Part shown: positions 1 to 10,471 of the stretch, piece after piece
Layout of the letters: each line of letters opens with the position of its first letter
Position numbering within the stretch: position 1 is the stretch's first letter
NCBI GenBank assembly: GCA_018613055.1
Contig: JAGGQZ010000016.1
Location: forward strand, 60,026-124,025
Direction: 5' to 3'
Source: Chryseobacterium sp. ISL-80
GTDB taxonomy: Bacteria > Bacillota > Bacilli > Bacillales > Cytobacillaceae
Length of the DNA: 64,000 nt
Position numbers and translations under genes: made by a program
Notes under the pieces: generated by a model
What the model was told of the DNA's origin: nothing
Database searches by the model: none
Seen by the model: the letters and a program-made list of their open reading frames with translations, nothing else

Positions 1-196
1 CGATGAACCGACTTAGACCAGCCGACTCCCGAAAAGAATCCAGATGGTGCTTCGCTACTGTTTCATCCGTTATGACCATGATTGATGTATAGCTATCTGC
101 TGCCTTCTGGATGAAATCGTTCAAGAGATGAATCGCACCGCTCCCAATATAGACGGGATATGAGTTTGTACTTGTAACGATATTCACCTGCTGCAT
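1..196 (-). CDS. aroB: 3-dehydroquinate synthase AroB, N-terminal part only
   Basis: Second step of the shikimate pathway: converts DAHP to 3-dehydroquinate in the cytoplasm. Only the first 65 codons are inside the window and the gene continues past position 1. The translation starts MQQVNIVTSTNSYPVYIGSG and continues with a segment reading SIMVITDETVAKHH, the usual N-terminal NAD-binding strand pattern of AroB. The ATG at 196 directly abuts the aroC stop codon at 197-199, so the two are almost certainly one transcript with coupled translation, as in the B. subtilis aroF-aroB-aroH cluster. The assignment rests on the N-terminus and this order. Confidence 0.88.
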   Translation of the reverse strand, partial: MQQVNIVTSTNSYPVYIGSGAIHLLNDFIQKAADSYTSIMVITDETVAKHHLDSFRESAGLSRFI

Positions 197-1369
197 TTAA
201 AATTCCCTCGCAGTCCTTCTTTGTTCTTCGATGGTTGCTTTCAGCGTGTCAAAACGGTCTGCGTAAAATTGGTCAACCAGGGCAGAAGCAAGCTCCCACG
301 CTACCACATTTTCAGCAACGACCGCAGCCGCCGGAACGGCGCAGGCATCAGATCGTTCAATACTAGCCGAAAAAGGTTCTTTAGAATCGATATCAACACT
401 CATCAATGGCTTGTAAAGCGTGGGGATTGGTTTCATAACGCCACGGACAACGATCGGCATTCCCGTCGTCATTCCGCCTTCAAACCCTCCAAGCCGATTG
501 GTTTTACGGTAATAGCCACGCTCTTCTTCCCAGGCAATTTCATCATGTACCTGGCTGCCAGGCTTCCTGGCTGCTTCAAAACCAATACCGATTTCGACCC
601 CTTTAAAAGCATTGATGCTCATAATAGCCGCCGCAAGCTTACCATCCAGCTTGCGGTCGTAATGGACATAGCTGCCCACCCCGGCTGGCATCCCTTCAGC
701 AATTACTTCGACGACACCGCCGATGGAATCGCCATTTTTCTTTCCTTCATCAATCGCTGCCATCATGTCCTTTCCAGCGTCGGTGTCAAAGCATCGAACA
801 GGGGATTCTTCCGTTACTTCTCTTAGTTCATCCAGTGAGAAAAAGTCCTGCTTCTCGGCTTTCACCCCGCCGATTTCAACAACATGGGCAACCAGTTCGA
901 TTCCCAGGAGCGACAGCAGTTTTTTAGCCGCTGCACCCGCTGCGACCCTTACCGTTGTTTCTCTTGCAGATGAACGTTCAAGGACATTCCTCATGTCGCG
1001 ATGCCCATACTTGATTGCTCCATTTAAATCAGCATGACCTGGACGCGGTCTGGAAATCTTCCTTTTCACTTCTTCGGATGATTGATCATCCAGCGGTTCC
1101 TGGCCCATGATGCCGGTCCAATGCTTCCAGTCATTATTTTCAACCACCAGCGCGATTGGTGAGCCAAGAGTTTGCCCATGCCTGATTCCCGCAGTGATCT
1201 GTACCTGGTCTTTTTCAATCTGCATCCTTCTGCCGCGGCCATAACCCTTTTGCCTCCGCGCAAGCTCGCTGTTTATATCTTCTGCAACCAGCGGCATTCC
1301 TGCTGGCATTCCTTCAATTATCGTTGTTAGCTGCGGTCCATGTGATTCACCCGCTGTTAAATATCTCAT
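197..1369 (-). CDS. aroC: chorismate synthase
   Basis: Converts 5-enolpyruvylshikimate-3-phosphate to chorismate using reduced FMN, the last common step to Trp, Phe, Tyr, menaquinone and folate precursors. The 390-residue length is normal for the family. Signature segments are the N-terminal [20 protein letters not shown], the central [17 protein letters not shown] and, near the C-terminus, the [12 protein letters not shown] stretch. The start is an ATG with an AAGGGGG ribosome-binding site seven bases upstream. The gene is called aroF in B. subtilis. It lies 4 bases or less from aroB. The menaquinone genes a few kb upstream use its product. Confidence 0.97.
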   Translation of the reverse strand: MRYLTAGESHGPQLTTIIEGMPAGMPLVAEDINSELARRQKGYGRGRRMQIEKDQVQITAGIRHGQTLGSPIALVVENNDWKHWTGIMGQEPLDDQSSEEVKRKISRPRPGHADLNGAIKYGHRDMRNVLERSSARETTVRVAAGAAAKKLLSLLGIELVAHVVEIGGVKAEKQDFFSLDELREVTEESPVRCFDTDAGKDMMAAIDEGKKNGDSIGGVVEVIAEGMPAGVGSYVHYDRKLDGKLAAAIMSINAFKGVEIGIGFEAARKPGSQVHDEIAWEEERGYYRKTNRLGGFEGGMTTGMPIVVRGVMKPIPTLYKPLMSVDIDSKEPFSASIERSDACAVPAAAVVAENVVAWELASALVDQFYADRFDTLKATIEEQRRTAREF

Positions 1370-1573
1370 ATACTTTCCCCCTTCAACTCGCTAAAGGATT
1401 TGTTTTACTATATCACACAGTTTCCAATAAATAAATTAAAAATTTCGAAATATGTATGATTCCTTTTAAAGAATGAAGCCATTTTATCACGAACCCCACA
1501 GTCTCGCAAAAAAACCATCATGTATTACTATTGTCTGCATACATCAGGTGATTTTATTTTGCAAATAGCAAAA

Positions 1574-1594
1574 GGAGCACGGTTACCCGGCTCC
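1574..1594 (-). terminator. terminator after cheR
   Basis: GGAGC...GCTCC hairpin with an inner CGG/CCG pairing on the minus strand, followed by TTTT, a few bases after the cheR stop. It separates cheR from aroC. Confidence 0.6.
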
Positions 1595-1599
1595 TCCTG

Positions 1600-2385
<786 letters not shown>

Positions 2386-2530
2386 TTATCGATACTAGAA
2401 AAATCTGGACAATCCCATTATAGCGAAAATTTTTGAGATGCGTGCACTATTTTTTGCCCCCCTGTTCAGCTCGAACTGGTTTCCTAAGGTCATTAGGGGA
2501 CAAGGCACTTTGTTTATGAAAAAACATGGC

Positions 2531-3175
2531 TCCAATGAAAACGATTCAATTGGTGCTATGAAAACACAGTTTTTAGAGCTTCAATCTGGGTTATTGGTGT
2601 CCTGATATCTTAGTTTCTGGAAAATCATTGTTCCATTGGGGGTTATTGGTGTTTCGATATCACAGTTTTTTGGAAAAACAGTGCTCCAATGAAGTCTATT
2701 GGTGTCACGATATCACAGTTTCTGGAAAATCAGTGATCCAATAAGGGCTATTGGTGTCACGATAACACAGTTTTTGGAAAATCATTGTTCCAATGGGGGT
2801 TATTGGTGTCACGATATTACAGTTTCCGGAAAATTAGTGCTCCAATGAGGTCTATTGGTGTCACGATATCACAGTTTCTGGAAAATCAGTGCTCCAATGA
2901 AGTCTATTGGTGTCACGATATTACAGTTTCTGGAAAATTAGTGCTCCAATGAGAGCTATTGGTGTCACGATATTACAGTTTCTGGAAAATCAGTGCTTTA
3001 ATGAGAGCTATTGGTGACCTAGAATCTCAGTTTTCGGGAAAATAAGGATCCAATAAAGCTTATTGGTGACCTAAAATCTCAGTTTTTGAAAGAATAGGGT
3101 TCTAATGAAGCCGATTGATGACCCAATAGCACAGTATCTGAAAAAGCAGGGCACCAATGAGGAATATTGGCGCAA
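2531..3175. repeat. tandem array A, about 12 units of 52 bp
   Basis: This 844-base gap between cheR and ndk is filled by direct repeats. The box TATTGG recurs near 2591, 2643, 2696, 2748, 2800, 2852, 2904, 2956, 3008, 3060, 3112 and 3164, a spacing of 52 throughout except one step of 53. Each unit carries ATTGGTGTCACGATATCACA, then CAGTTTCTGG, then CCAAT. At nearly every unit junction CCAAT and ATTGG form an inverted repeat with exactly seven bases between the arms. The middle units are the most alike and both ends are degenerate, the first unit being shortened. No open reading frame spans it convincingly. It starts just beyond the ndk terminator. Confidence 0.95.
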
Positions 3176-3183
3176 ATAAAAAA

Positions 3184-3207
3184 GACACTTGCCATGAGCA
3201 AGTGTCC
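3184..3207 (-). terminator. terminator after ndk
   Basis: Nine-base stem GACACTTGC/GCAAGTGTC with a 5-6 base loop, followed on the minus strand by TTTTTT. It begins 11 bases past the ndk stop and lies directly before array A. Confidence 0.9.
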
Positions 3208-3217
3208 AGGGGTTATA

Positions 3218-3664
3218 TTAGTAAACCCACTCGTTGATTAATTTGCTGTATTCAGCCAATTCTTCCTGTTTGAAGAATAATCCGATTTCACGCTCTGCGC
3301 TTTCTGGTGAGTCTGAACCGTGAATGACGTTCTTGCCTACAGTAACGCCGAAGTCACCGCGGATCGTTCCAGGAGCAGCATCTTTAGGGTTTGTAGCACC
3401 CATCATCTGGCGTGCAGTAGTAATTACATTCTCACCCTGCCAAACCATTGCGAATACTGGTCCAGAAGTAATGAAATCTACCAATTCGCCGAAGAATGGA
3501 CGCTCTTTGTGTTCGCCATAATGCTCTTCAGCAAGTTCTCTTGGGATGTTCATAAGCTTTGCGCCAACTAGCTGGAAGCCTTTCTTTTCAAAACGTGCTA
3601 CAACTTCACCGATCAGGTTGCGCTGCACGCCATCAGGCTTGACCATCAAATAAGTCTTTTCCAT
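3218..3664 (-). CDS. ndk: nucleoside diphosphate kinase
   Basis: Transfers the gamma-phosphate between nucleoside triphosphates and diphosphates through a phosphohistidine, balancing NTP and dNTP pools. The start is the ATG at 3664, giving [16 protein letters not shown], 148 residues. The frame is open upstream, but an AGGAGTGG ribosome-binding site sits just before this ATG and family members begin here. The active-site histidine lies in [14 protein letters not shown], with the substrate motif [17 protein letters not shown] before it. It is 92 bases downstream of hepT with no hairpin between, so it may share that transcript. Confidence 0.97.
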   Translation of the reverse strand: MEKTYLMVKPDGVQRNLIGEVVARFEKKGFQLVGAKLMNIPRELAEEHYGEHKERPFFGELVDFITSGPVFAMVWQGENVITTARQMMGATNPKDAAPGTIRGDFGVTVGKNVIHGSDSPESAEREIGLFFKQEELAEYSKLINEWVY

Positions 3665-3755
3665 GAGTTCCACTCCTATTTCATCTATGTATGTGAACCG
3701 CTTACAAAAGCAATCCTTAGAAATAGTATCATTTTTTTGAAAAATCCGCAACTTG

Positions 3756-4718
3756 CTAATACTTGCGTTTCCCGATAAATTTGGCGATGTCGCGCAATGA
3801 CTTCTTTGCCCTGTTTGGTGGAAGTTCCTCAAGGATGGCCAGTGCTTTATCTAAATAACGGTCACTGATTTCAAGAGATCTCTCAATTGCGCCAGATTCC
3901 TGGACCAGCTTCAGGACTTCCTCAAGGTCTGCTCTTCCCATTCCTTCGTGTACAGTCCTGACCCTGCTGTTGATGTACTCATCCTGCATGGCATACAGGA
4001 CTGGCAGGGTAATATTACCCTGGAGCAGATCGCCTCCTGCAGGCTTTCCAAGCTCTTTTTCGGTACCTGTGAAATCAAGCACATCATCCGTAATCTGGAA
4101 GGACATCCCGACATAGTAGCCAAATTTATACAATCTGCGATGATCCTCTTCCGGGACTCCTGCCACAACCGCACCAAGCTGGCAGCTGGCAGCAATCAAA
4201 AGAGCTGTCTTGCGCTTGATCCTGAGCAGATAATTGCGCAGATTCTGGTCGAAGTTGTATTTATCTTTTATTTGTTCAATTTCGCCAACACTTAATTCGA
4301 CAATGGTATCTGAGAGAATCTGGTGCGCTGCCGGGCTTTTGATTTCGGTCATAAGCTCCAGCGCCCTGGCAAATATGTAATCCCCTGTATACATTGCAAT
4401 CCTGTTATCCCATTTTGCCTTGATTGTCGGCTGCCCTCTCCGCAATTCGGCATCATCAATCACATCATCGTGTACCAGTGATGCCATGTGGATGAGTTCG
4501 AGAGAGACCGCAACATCCTTGATGACATTGATATCATAATCACCAAATTTCGCCCCGAGAAGCACAAATACCGGCCTGATCCGTTTCCCTCCGGCTTTAA
4601 GCAAATGCAGGCTTGCCTGTCTGAGCAGATGGGAGTCTGCCTGTATTGATTCTTCCAGTTCTCTTTCTATTAATGTCAAATCAGAATTTAAATATGTATA
4701 TAACAGCTTCATCTTCAT
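3756..4718 (-). CDS. hepT: heptaprenyl diphosphate synthase component II
   Basis: Catalytic subunit of the heterodimeric heptaprenyl diphosphate synthase, which builds the C35 side chain of menaquinone-7. The two aspartate-rich motifs are visible as DDVIDD and DDVLD, and GKRIRP is the diphosphate-binding segment near residue 45. I start at the ATG at 4718 ([13 protein letters not shown], 320 residues), with GGTGG upstream. An upstream ATG would add 22 residues that family members lack. It is separated from menG by about 250 bases, a wider gap than in B. subtilis, and I see no gene in that gap. Confidence 0.95.
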   Translation of the reverse strand: MKMKLLYTYLNSDLTLIERELEESIQADSHLLRQASLHLLKAGGKRIRPVFVLLGAKFGDYDINVIKDVAVSLELIHMASLVHDDVIDDAELRRGQPTIKAKWDNRIAMYTGDYIFARALELMTEIKSPAAHQILSDTIVELSVGEIEQIKDKYNFDQNLRNYLLRIKRKTALLIAASCQLGAVVAGVPEEDHRRLYKFGYYVGMSFQITDDVLDFTGTEKELGKPAGGDLLQGNITLPVLYAMQDEYINSRVRTVHEGMGRADLEEVLKLVQESGAIERSLEISDRYLDKALAILEELPPNRAKKSLRDIAKFIGKRKY

Positions 4719-4967
4719 TATTATCCACCCAGCTTTTGCATTCTCGATCTCCATCGTTGCGATTTTCGCACCCTCAGGCTTCATTTCACAATCAGGAGGT
4801 TTCTTTTATGCGGGCTTATTACTGCCCAGGCAAATAGTTGCGCCTTTTTATTCCGACAAAATTACATCGAGCCGTATTCTATTCCAGATCAATAGAGTGA
4901 CCTTAAATGAAAACAGGCTGACCTTCCTTGCCGAGCGATGAGAAAAGGGCAGCCAGAATCTATTGGA

Positions 4968-5669
4968 TTATTTACGGCCTATATGCACAGCAGCTACTCC
5001 GCCGCTGTATGGTTTATATTCTACGTTTACGAAACCAGCTTCCGTGAACATCTTGGCCAGCTCTTTCATTCCTGGGAAATCCTTAGCGGATTCCTGCAGC
5101 CAGGAATATTCATCGTAACTTTTTGCAAATAATTTTCCGAACATCGGCATGATAAACCTGAAGTATAATCGGTATGCTTGTTTAAATCCAGGCATGGTAG
5201 GCTGGGAGGTTTCCAGACACACCGCCATTCCGCCAGGCTTAAGAACTCTGTGCATTTCCCGCAGTACCTGATTGTAATCCGGTACATTCCTCAATCCGAA
5301 ACCGATGGTGACATAGTCAAAACTATTGTCATCAAATGGGAGCTCCATCGCATTCCCATGGATCAAGTTTGCCTGGTCCAGATGGCGCGATTGTATTTTT
5401 TCTTCACCTATTTTCAGCATGTTTTGGCTGAAATCAAGACCTGTCACTTTGCCATCCTTGCCAACAGCCTCCGCGAGGGCAATCGTCCAGTCAGCCGTAC
5501 CACAGCACACATCAAGGGCGGCAGCCCCTTTTTGGACATTCATCTTTTTCATTGTGTCATTACGCCATTTAATATGCTGCTGAAAGCTGATGACAGAATT
5601 CATTTGATCGTAATTTTCATAGATTTTTTCAAAGACTCCATGAACACGTTCTTCTTTCGATTGCTGCAT
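4968..5669 (-). CDS. menG: demethylmenaquinone methyltransferase MenG (UbiE family)
   Basis: Adds the last methyl group to demethylmenaquinone using SAM. At 233 residues it is the same length as the B. subtilis protein. The Rossmann SAM site reads [11 protein letters not shown], followed by [11 protein letters not shown] and the UbiE signature [15 protein letters not shown] near residue 120. It is flanked by hepS, only 4 bases upstream, and by hepT, the conserved hepS-menG-hepT arrangement that puts side-chain synthesis and ring methylation in one operon. Confidence 0.97.
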   Translation of the reverse strand: MQQSKEERVHGVFEKIYENYDQMNSVISFQQHIKWRNDTMKKMNVQKGAAALDVCCGTADWTIALAEAVGKDGKVTGLDFSQNMLKIGEEKIQSRHLDQANLIHGNAMELPFDDNSFDYVTIGFGLRNVPDYNQVLREMHRVLKPGGMAVCLETSQPTMPGFKQAYRLYFRFIMPMFGKLFAKSYDEYSWLQESAKDFPGMKELAKMFTEAGFVNVEYKPYSGGVAAVHIGRK

Positions 5670-5673
5670 TGCA

Positions 5674-6510
5674 TTACCCTTCTTCCGCGAATTTTTTAGA
5701 CATGGTCTGATACTGCCCGGCGATCAGGTCTAACCGTTCCACCAGCAGGCTGTTCATCCCGGAAAGCTTTTTCGAAGCTGTTTTTATCTTTGTCATTGAA
5801 AATTCAATATATCTAGTGCAAATTGACAAGAGGTATTTTTGCTGCTCAGCAGAAAGTTCTGCAGCCTTTTGATCCATTTTTGGCAGCGCAATCTTCTTCA
5901 ATGCATTGAATAGCAGGGAATTTCCTGAATTCATAAAAACTGTTTCTTCGGCAAGCAGCCTTTTCACGAAAAGCCAATTTGAAGCGAATTCATACCATTC
6001 TGCCGCTTGATAATGGTCAGCGACCTTGCCTAAAAGAGAAGATTCGATCAGTTTTAAACTCTCCATCAATTGATCGATTGCTACAGGATCTTTCTGATAC
6101 AGTGATATTTTATGTTCATTCACTTCTTTTACACCTGATGCTAATTGTTTGATCATTTCAGTATCTTCAAGGTCCGCAAGCAGCTTGTAATACAGACCGC
6201 TGTAATAAATCCCGGCAAGAACTGTCAATTGGCGCTGCTTATAGCTTTCTTCCCCTTCACCAGGCAGGGAGTTGCGTACATGCTCATGGGTATCAAGGGC
6301 GATTTGCAGGAGCATCGTGGTCAGGGTGTAGCTGGTTGCTCTTTCCTGGTTGCCTTCTTGCTGTTCAAGCAATGAGGTAAGCAGCAAGAGTCGGTCATCA
6401 TCTATAAAAGGAGATTCTACATGCTTCTGCAAGTAAGGATGTGAAAGTTTTTCTATAAGAAGCTCCCTGGTGCCGTCTAATTTGTTTTGTAAATCTAGCA
6501 AATGAATCAC
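5674..6510 (-). CDS. hepS: heptaprenyl diphosphate synthase component I
   Basis: Regulatory, non-catalytic subunit that works with HepT to set C35 chain length. The family is weakly conserved. Here the supporting segments are [43 protein letters not shown] and [13 protein letters not shown], with no DDxxD motif, as expected. The start is GTG at 6510 with an AAGGGG site seven bases upstream. At 278 residues it is slightly longer than the B. subtilis protein. It is the first gene of the hepS-menG-hepT unit and lies about 170 bases downstream of a likely sigma-A promoter. Confidence 0.9.
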   Translation of the reverse strand: MIHLLDLQNKLDGTRELLIEKLSHPYLQKHVESPFIDDDRLLLLTSLLEQQEGNQERATSYTLTTMLLQIALDTHEHVRNSLPGEGEESYKQRQLTVLAGIYYSGLYYKLLADLEDTEMIKQLASGVKEVNEHKISLYQKDPVAIDQLMESLKLIESSLLGKVADHYQAAEWYEFASNWLFVKRLLAEETVFMNSGNSLLFNALKKIALPKMDQKAAELSAEQQKYLLSICTRYIEFSMTKIKTASKKLSGMNSLLVERLDLIAGQYQTMSKKFAEEG

Positions 6511-6682
6511 CCTTGTTCCCCTTATTTATTGGATTGCCGGCAGCGGGCATAACTTGGTTTTAGTCAAGAATAGATACTTGTCATTTTGGCCTGGAGGGCC
6601 TATTTATAAAAACAGAAAATTTAAGACAGACATAAAAAAAAACGCCTGATCACTTTATACCGAACATTCCAAAGCAGTGACA

Positions 6683-6711
6683 ATTATATCACAAAAGATA
6701 AAAACATGGGC
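6683..6711 (-). promoter_or_regulatory. likely sigma-A promoter of the hepS operon
   Basis: Minus-strand TGATATAAT gives an extended -10 (TATAAT at 6688-6683). The -35 hexamer, 17 bases upstream, is poor. It implies a leader of about 165 bases before hepS. Confidence 0.5.
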
Positions 6712-6787
6712 GTGATAATATAAATTAAACACTATTTGCTACAAATTGAGCATGATTTTGTAACAAAATAGTTGGTTTTGAACCTCT

Positions 6788-7021
6788 TTACTTTTTCTCG
6801 CTCTCTATTTCGCCAAAAGGTGTGACAATCTTGGCATGACCTCTGATTTTAATAGCTGAAGTGTGTTCTGTGAACTGGGCAATCATTACTTCACCCTGAT
6901 CGAGCTTTTCTGAATGATGGAAACGAGTGTCTGTCCCTCTCGTAAGCCCGATCACATTCACACCATCTTCAATCGCTTTGATTACGACATAATCCGTGTT
7001 TAAGGATTGTTTCTTGTCCAT
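6788..7021 (-). CDS. mtrB: trp RNA-binding attenuation protein (TRAP)
   Basis: Forms an 11-subunit ring that binds tryptophan and GAG/UAG repeats in trp leader RNA, causing termination or blocking translation. The 77-residue product contains the highly conserved core [31 protein letters not shown] and [15 protein letters not shown], including the Thr and His residues that contact tryptophan and the Lys residues that contact RNA. The start is ATG 7021 with a GGGGG site. An open frame continues upstream but crosses a hairpin and lacks family similarity. No trp gene is in the window, so its target is elsewhere. Confidence 0.97.
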   Translation of the reverse strand: MDKKQSLNTDYVVIKAIEDGVNVIGLTRGTDTRFHHSEKLDQGEVMIAQFTEHTSAIKIRGHAKIVTPFGEIESEKK

Positions 7022-7103
7022 TATTATCCCCCTTCCCATGAAAGAATATGACCAAACTTGCAATCGACAATCCGGCATCAAATGTCTGTTTACTATAAAA
7101 CAA

Positions 7104-7130
7104 AAGGCTAAAAGAGTTCCTTTCAGCCTT
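7104..7130 (-). terminator. terminator-like hairpin between folE and mtrB
   Basis: Eleven-base stem AAGGCTGAAAG/CTTTTAGCCTT with one G-U pair and a 5-base loop, followed on the minus strand by TTGTTTT. It lies after the folE stop and before the mtrB start, where B. subtilis co-transcribes the two. Confidence 0.75.
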
Positions 7131-7194
7131 CGAATCTTTTCATGAGTTCTTGTCCTCATCCATGCAGAAATAGCATTTGATTAAGACTAATATA

Positions 7195-7761
7195 TCAGTC
7201 TTTGATTAAAGAGAGAATTTCAGCACGGGCGTTTACGTCCTCAGCCAGTGTACCTCTCACAGCAGAGGTAACTGTTTTAGAGCCAGGTTTTTTGACTCCC
7301 CTCATCGTCATGCACATATGTTCAGCTTCAACCACAACCATGACACCATGCGGCTCTAACTTTTCCATAATTGCATTCGCAATCGTCGACGTAATTCTCT
7401 CCTGCAGCTGCGGCCGTTTGGCTACCGCTTCGACTGCCCTTGCCAGCTTGCTGAGTCCGGTAACCTTTCCGCCTCTTGGGATATACGCGACATGTGCCTT
7501 GCCGAAGAAAGGAACAAGATGGTGCTCACACATAGAATAGAATGGGATATCTTTGACCAGGACTAACTCCTCATGATCCTCGCCAAAAATGGTTTCGAAG
7601 TATTCCTTTGGATCCTGGTTCAGGCCTGAGAAAACTTCCTCATACATCCTCGCAACCCGCTTGGGAGTATCGAGCAGGCCTTCCCTGTTAGGGTCTTCAC
7701 CGACTGCTTCTAATATTAAACGTACCGCTTCTTCAATTTGGGCACGATTGACGTTTGACAT
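7195..7761 (-). CDS. folE: GTP cyclohydrolase I
   Basis: Converts GTP to 7,8-dihydroneopterin triphosphate, the first step of folate synthesis. The 188-residue product contains the zinc-binding [20 protein letters not shown] segment with its Cys-His pair, the second zinc cysteine in [16 protein letters not shown], and the GRxxQLQERLT-type segment as RPQLQERIT. It is named mtrA in B. subtilis, where it is upstream of mtrB as here. The ATG at 7761 has an AGGAGGAAA site. Confidence 0.97.
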   Translation of the reverse strand: MSNVNRAQIEEAVRLILEAVGEDPNREGLLDTPKRVARMYEEVFSGLNQDPKEYFETIFGEDHEELVLVKDIPFYSMCEHHLVPFFGKAHVAYIPRGGKVTGLSKLARAVEAVAKRPQLQERITSTIANAIMEKLEPHGVMVVVEAEHMCMTMRGVKKPGSKTVTSAVRGTLAEDVNARAEILSLIKD

Positions 7762-7892
7762 CTGCGTTTCCTCCTATGGTCCATCAATCTCATTATAATC
7801 CCGTATAGTCTTCCTACTATTTGATTATAATATTTTCATCTTAGCATAACCAAATCAAAGCAGGCAAAGCTTAATGTTTCACCCCATAGAAA

Positions 7893-7916
7893 AAGGCCGC
7901 GAACGGGTCGCGGCCT
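7893..7916 (-). terminator. terminator after hbs
   Basis: GC-rich ten-base stem AAGGCCGCGA/TCGCGGCCTT followed on the minus strand by TTTTT. Confidence 0.93.
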
Positions 7917-7951
7917 TGGGGTTTAGCATACGCTCAGTGCGTCGTATGTAA

Positions 7952-8224
7952 TTATTTCACTGCATCCTTAAGCGCTTTGCCAGGTTTGAAAGCAGGCACC
8001 TTGCTTGCAGAGATTTCGATTTCATCACCAGTTTGTGGGTTGCGTCCTTTACGGGCTGCGCGCTCACGAACTTCGAAGTTACCAAAACCGATTAACTGTA
8101 CTTTGTCCCCATCTTTTAATGCATTCAAGATTGAATCAAAAACAGCGTCAACTGCTTTTGTTGCGTCTTTCTTTGAAAGCTCACTAGCTTCTGCAACTGC
8201 ATTGATAAGTTCTGTTTTGTTCAT
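7952..8224 (-). CDS. hbs: DNA-binding protein HU (HBsu)
   Basis: Small basic homodimeric nucleoid protein that bends and compacts DNA. The 90-residue product [20 protein letters not shown] has the conserved beta-arm region [20 protein letters not shown] followed by [12 protein letters not shown] start at ATG 8224 because a strong GGGAGGAGGTGAA site precedes it. The upstream extension of 10 residues runs through that site and is not coding. It is a single-gene unit with a strong terminator. HU is a natural candidate for binding bent or structured repeats such as the arrays in this window, but nothing here tests that. Confidence 0.97.
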   Translation of the reverse strand: MNKTELINAVAEASELSKKDATKAVDAVFDSILNALKDGDKVQLIGFGNFEVRERAARKGRNPQTGDEIEISASKVPAFKPGKALKDAVK

Positions 8225-8677
8225 GCCATTCACCTCCTCCCAAAGAGATCCCATTGCTCAGAAATTAAGCATCTTACTACATTTCTAAACAAAACATATG
8301 AATTCTATACGTTGCTGGAAGATTTTATTTATCATTTGATGATAAATTCATCCAAAATCGCCTGAACCCCTATTACATAAGGGTTTTTAAGCAACAACGC
8401 TAATTCTGTTAAAAGATTATCATAATGTTTTCCTCTTATCAAGATAATTTCAAGAAATAATGGGAATCTTTTCTTCTTTGAAACATATTTGTAATAAGTT
8501 AACCCTTTTTCCTTACCCTTGCCAGAGGGATATAAACCTAAAATAATATATTTATCCCTTTCTTGCCAGTTTTTTTGCCCGTTCCAGGGAAATATATATT
8601 ATATTAGAAGACTATTTTGCCTTACCATAGAAAAAAGAATGTCCGGAGCATCGCATCAATCCACAATAAAACAAAAA
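8225..8677. other. 450-base gap upstream of hbs, no gene seen
   Basis: AT-rich sequence with no credible reading frame beyond shadows. It must hold the hbs promoter or promoters, but I cannot choose among several TATAAT-like hexamers. A weak plus-strand hairpin (AACCC...GGGTT, 8364-8387) and a loosely repeated TTGCCAG motif near 8520 and 8563 are the only structure I see. Confidence 0.5.
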
Positions 8678-8695
8678 GACTCCCAAAAAGGAGTC
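8678..8695 (-). terminator. terminator after spoIVA
   Basis: GACTCC/GGAGTC stem with a short loop, followed by TTTTTG on the minus strand, adjacent to the spoIVA stop. Confidence 0.88.
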
Positions 8696-8698
8696 AAA

Positions 8699-10177
8699 TT
8701 AAAGTATGATTGCGATCAGTCCACCAGAACCTTCGTTGATGATTCTTTCCAGTGTCTCTTTTAATTTATATCGGGCATTTTCCGGCATCAGGCTTAATTT
8801 TGCCGATATGCCTTCTCTGACAATCGAGCTCAGGCTTCTGCCAAAGATGTCGGAGTTCCAGATTGACAGCGGATCATCTTCGAAATCCTGCATCAAGTAG
8901 CGGACAAGCTCTTCGCTTTGCTTCTCAGTGCCAATGATTGGCGAGAATTCGGACTCCACATCCACTTTGATCATATGGATGGAAGGAGCCACTGCCCTTA
9001 ATCTAACACCGAAACGAGCACCCTGGCGGATAATTTCGGGCTCTTCCAGGCTCATGTCCGTCAATGAAGGAGATGCGATCCCGTATCCTGTCTGCTTCAC
9101 CATTTTAAGTGCATCTGAAATCTGGTCGAACTCTGCCTTTGCATATGCGAATTCCTGCATCAGCTCCAACAAGTGGTCTTTGCCGCGAATCTCCACTCCA
9201 ACGATTTCTTTGAGAATTTCATCATAAAGATCATCAGGAGCATAAAGATCGATCTCAGCTACACCCTGGCCCATTTCAATGCCTGCCAGGCCGGCTCGGT
9301 CGATGTATTCAAAATCACTGAATTGATGGACAACCCTGTCAACATCGCGGAGCCTTTTAATATCCTTCACTGTCTCTTTGACAGCTTCCTGGTAGCTCTC
9401 ACGCAGCCAGTGATTCTCCCGGAGCACCATCACCCAGCTTGGCAGGTTGACGTTTACTTCCAGTACCGGGAATTCGTATAAAGCTTCCCTCATGACGCTT
9501 AAGACATCTGATTCACGCATGCTTTCCACGCTCATTGCCAGCACCGGGATATCGTATTTATCCGCCAATTGAGCACGCAATGTTTCTGTATTCGGGTGAT
9601 ACGGCTGGGCACTGTTCACCACCATGATGAATGGTTTGCCGACTTCCTTCAGTTCTTCGATGACTCTTTCTTCCGCTTCAATGTAATCCTGTCTGGGGAT
9701 CTCCCCAATTGTCCCATCCGTCGTGATGACGACACCAAGTGTGGAATGCTCCTGAATAACCTTCCTGGTTCCAATTTCAGCTGCTTCATGGAAAGGAATC
9801 GGCTCTTCATACCAAGGTGTGTTGATCATCCTTGGACCATTCTCATCTTCATATCCCTTTGCTCCTGGAACTGTATACCCGACACAATCTACCAGCCTGA
9901 TATTCACATCCAGCCCTTCATCCACGTGCACGGATGCCGCCTGGTTAGGCACGAATTTAGGTTCGGTCGTCATGATCGTTTTACCTGCTGCACTTTGCGG
10001 CAGCTCATCAAGCGCTCTGGCCCTGTCAGCCTCATTATTGATATTAGGTAAAACCACCAGCTCCATAAATTTTTTGATAAACGTGGATTTTCCAGTGCGG
10101 ACCGCACCTACAACCCCCAGGTAAATATCGCCGCCAGTCCTCTCGGCGATATCCTTAAAAATATCTACCTTTTCCAA
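8699..10177 (-). CDS. spoIVA: stage IV sporulation protein A, spore-coat basement ATPase
   Basis: Polymerises with ATP hydrolysis around the forespore and anchors the coat and cortex. The 492-residue length is the same as in B. subtilis. The N-terminal P-loop domain shows Walker A GAVRTGKST (about residues 24-32), a Walker B-like VRLVDCVGY and the TTDGTIGEIPR sensor segment. A long middle domain follows, and the C-terminus ends in GGLIAIIL, the region that binds SpoVM-marked membrane. The start is ATG with a GGGAGGGGAT site. It is monocistronic between terminators, and a sigma-E-like promoter lies upstream. Confidence 0.98.
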   Translation of the reverse strand: MEKVDIFKDIAERTGGDIYLGVVGAVRTGKSTFIKKFMELVVLPNINNEADRARALDELPQSAAGKTIMTTEPKFVPNQAASVHVDEGLDVNIRLVDCVGYTVPGAKGYEDENGPRMINTPWYEEPIPFHEAAEIGTRKVIQEHSTLGVVITTDGTIGEIPRQDYIEAEERVIEELKEVGKPFIMVVNSAQPYHPNTETLRAQLADKYDIPVLAMSVESMRESDVLSVMREALYEFPVLEVNVNLPSWVMVLRENHWLRESYQEAVKETVKDIKRLRDVDRVVHQFSDFEYIDRAGLAGIEMGQGVAEIDLYAPDDLYDEILKEIVGVEIRGKDHLLELMQEFAYAKAEFDQISDALKMVKQTGYGIASPSLTDMSLEEPEIIRQGARFGVRLRAVAPSIHMIKVDVESEFSPIIGTEKQSEELVRYLMQDFEDDPLSIWNSDIFGRSLSSIVREGISAKLSLMPENARYKLKETLERIINEGSGGLIAIIL

Positions 10178-10245
10178 GTGATCCCCTCCCGATCATAGAG
10201 TTAGTGGGAATAAATTCATCCAAATTTGTAATCTGGGACAGTATA

Positions 10246-10275
10246 TATCTATGATGTTGTCCTATATCGATATGA
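10246..10275 (-). promoter_or_regulatory. possible sigma-E promoter of spoIVA
   Basis: Minus-strand TCATATC (-35-like, 10275-10269) and CATAGATA (-10-like, 10253-10246) with 15 bases between. Sigma-E sites usually show ATATT and CATACAAT with 12-14 bases, so this is approximate. The mother-cell role of the gene is the main reason to suspect it. Confidence 0.3.
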
Positions 10276-10428
10276 CAATTTTTTATTTTTTTACCTCCTT
10301 AAATTTGATTTAACGAAGGAAGTTTTGGTCAAATTGCTGATTTTCTTCTCCAATATCCAAAACAACCCTACAAAAAGATTCCTCGTTTCACATTTATGAG
10401 GACAGTTGATATCTTTTTAAAGACAAAA

Positions 10429-10468
10429 TAACCCTGCTTCTACAATATATTTTGCAGAAGCAGGGTTA
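10429..10468 (-). terminator. terminator after yphF
   Basis: Long stem TAACCCTGCTTCT/AGAAGCAGGGTTA with an AT-rich loop, then TTTTG on the minus strand. It separates yphF from spoIVA. Confidence 0.92.
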
Positions 10469-10471
10469 TGA

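Noticed and set aside
221..826. 201-residue plus-strand frame opposite aroC
   Set aside because: Antisense to a clear chorismate synthase gene, no family resemblance and no ribosome-binding site.
2531..3175. CRISPR array
   Set aside because: The whole 52-base unit is conserved, including the part that would be a spacer. Units carry graded divergence rather than unique spacers, and there are no cas genes.
3665..3832. 56-residue N-terminal extension of ndk
   Set aside because: Non-homologous, overlaps the end of hepT, and a strong ribosome-binding site precedes ATG 3664.
4719..4967. Possible small genes between hepT and menG
   Set aside because: Short plus-strand frames here lack ribosome-binding sites and resemble nothing I know. 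I see only spacer sequence.
8364..8387. Plus-strand hairpin upstream of hbs as a terminator
   Set aside because: Short stem (AACCC/GGGTT) with no plus-strand gene before it; likely chance.
9569..10051. 160-residue plus-strand frame opposite spoIVA
   Set aside because: Shadow of spoIVA; the translation is rich in Cys, His and Phe with no domain.
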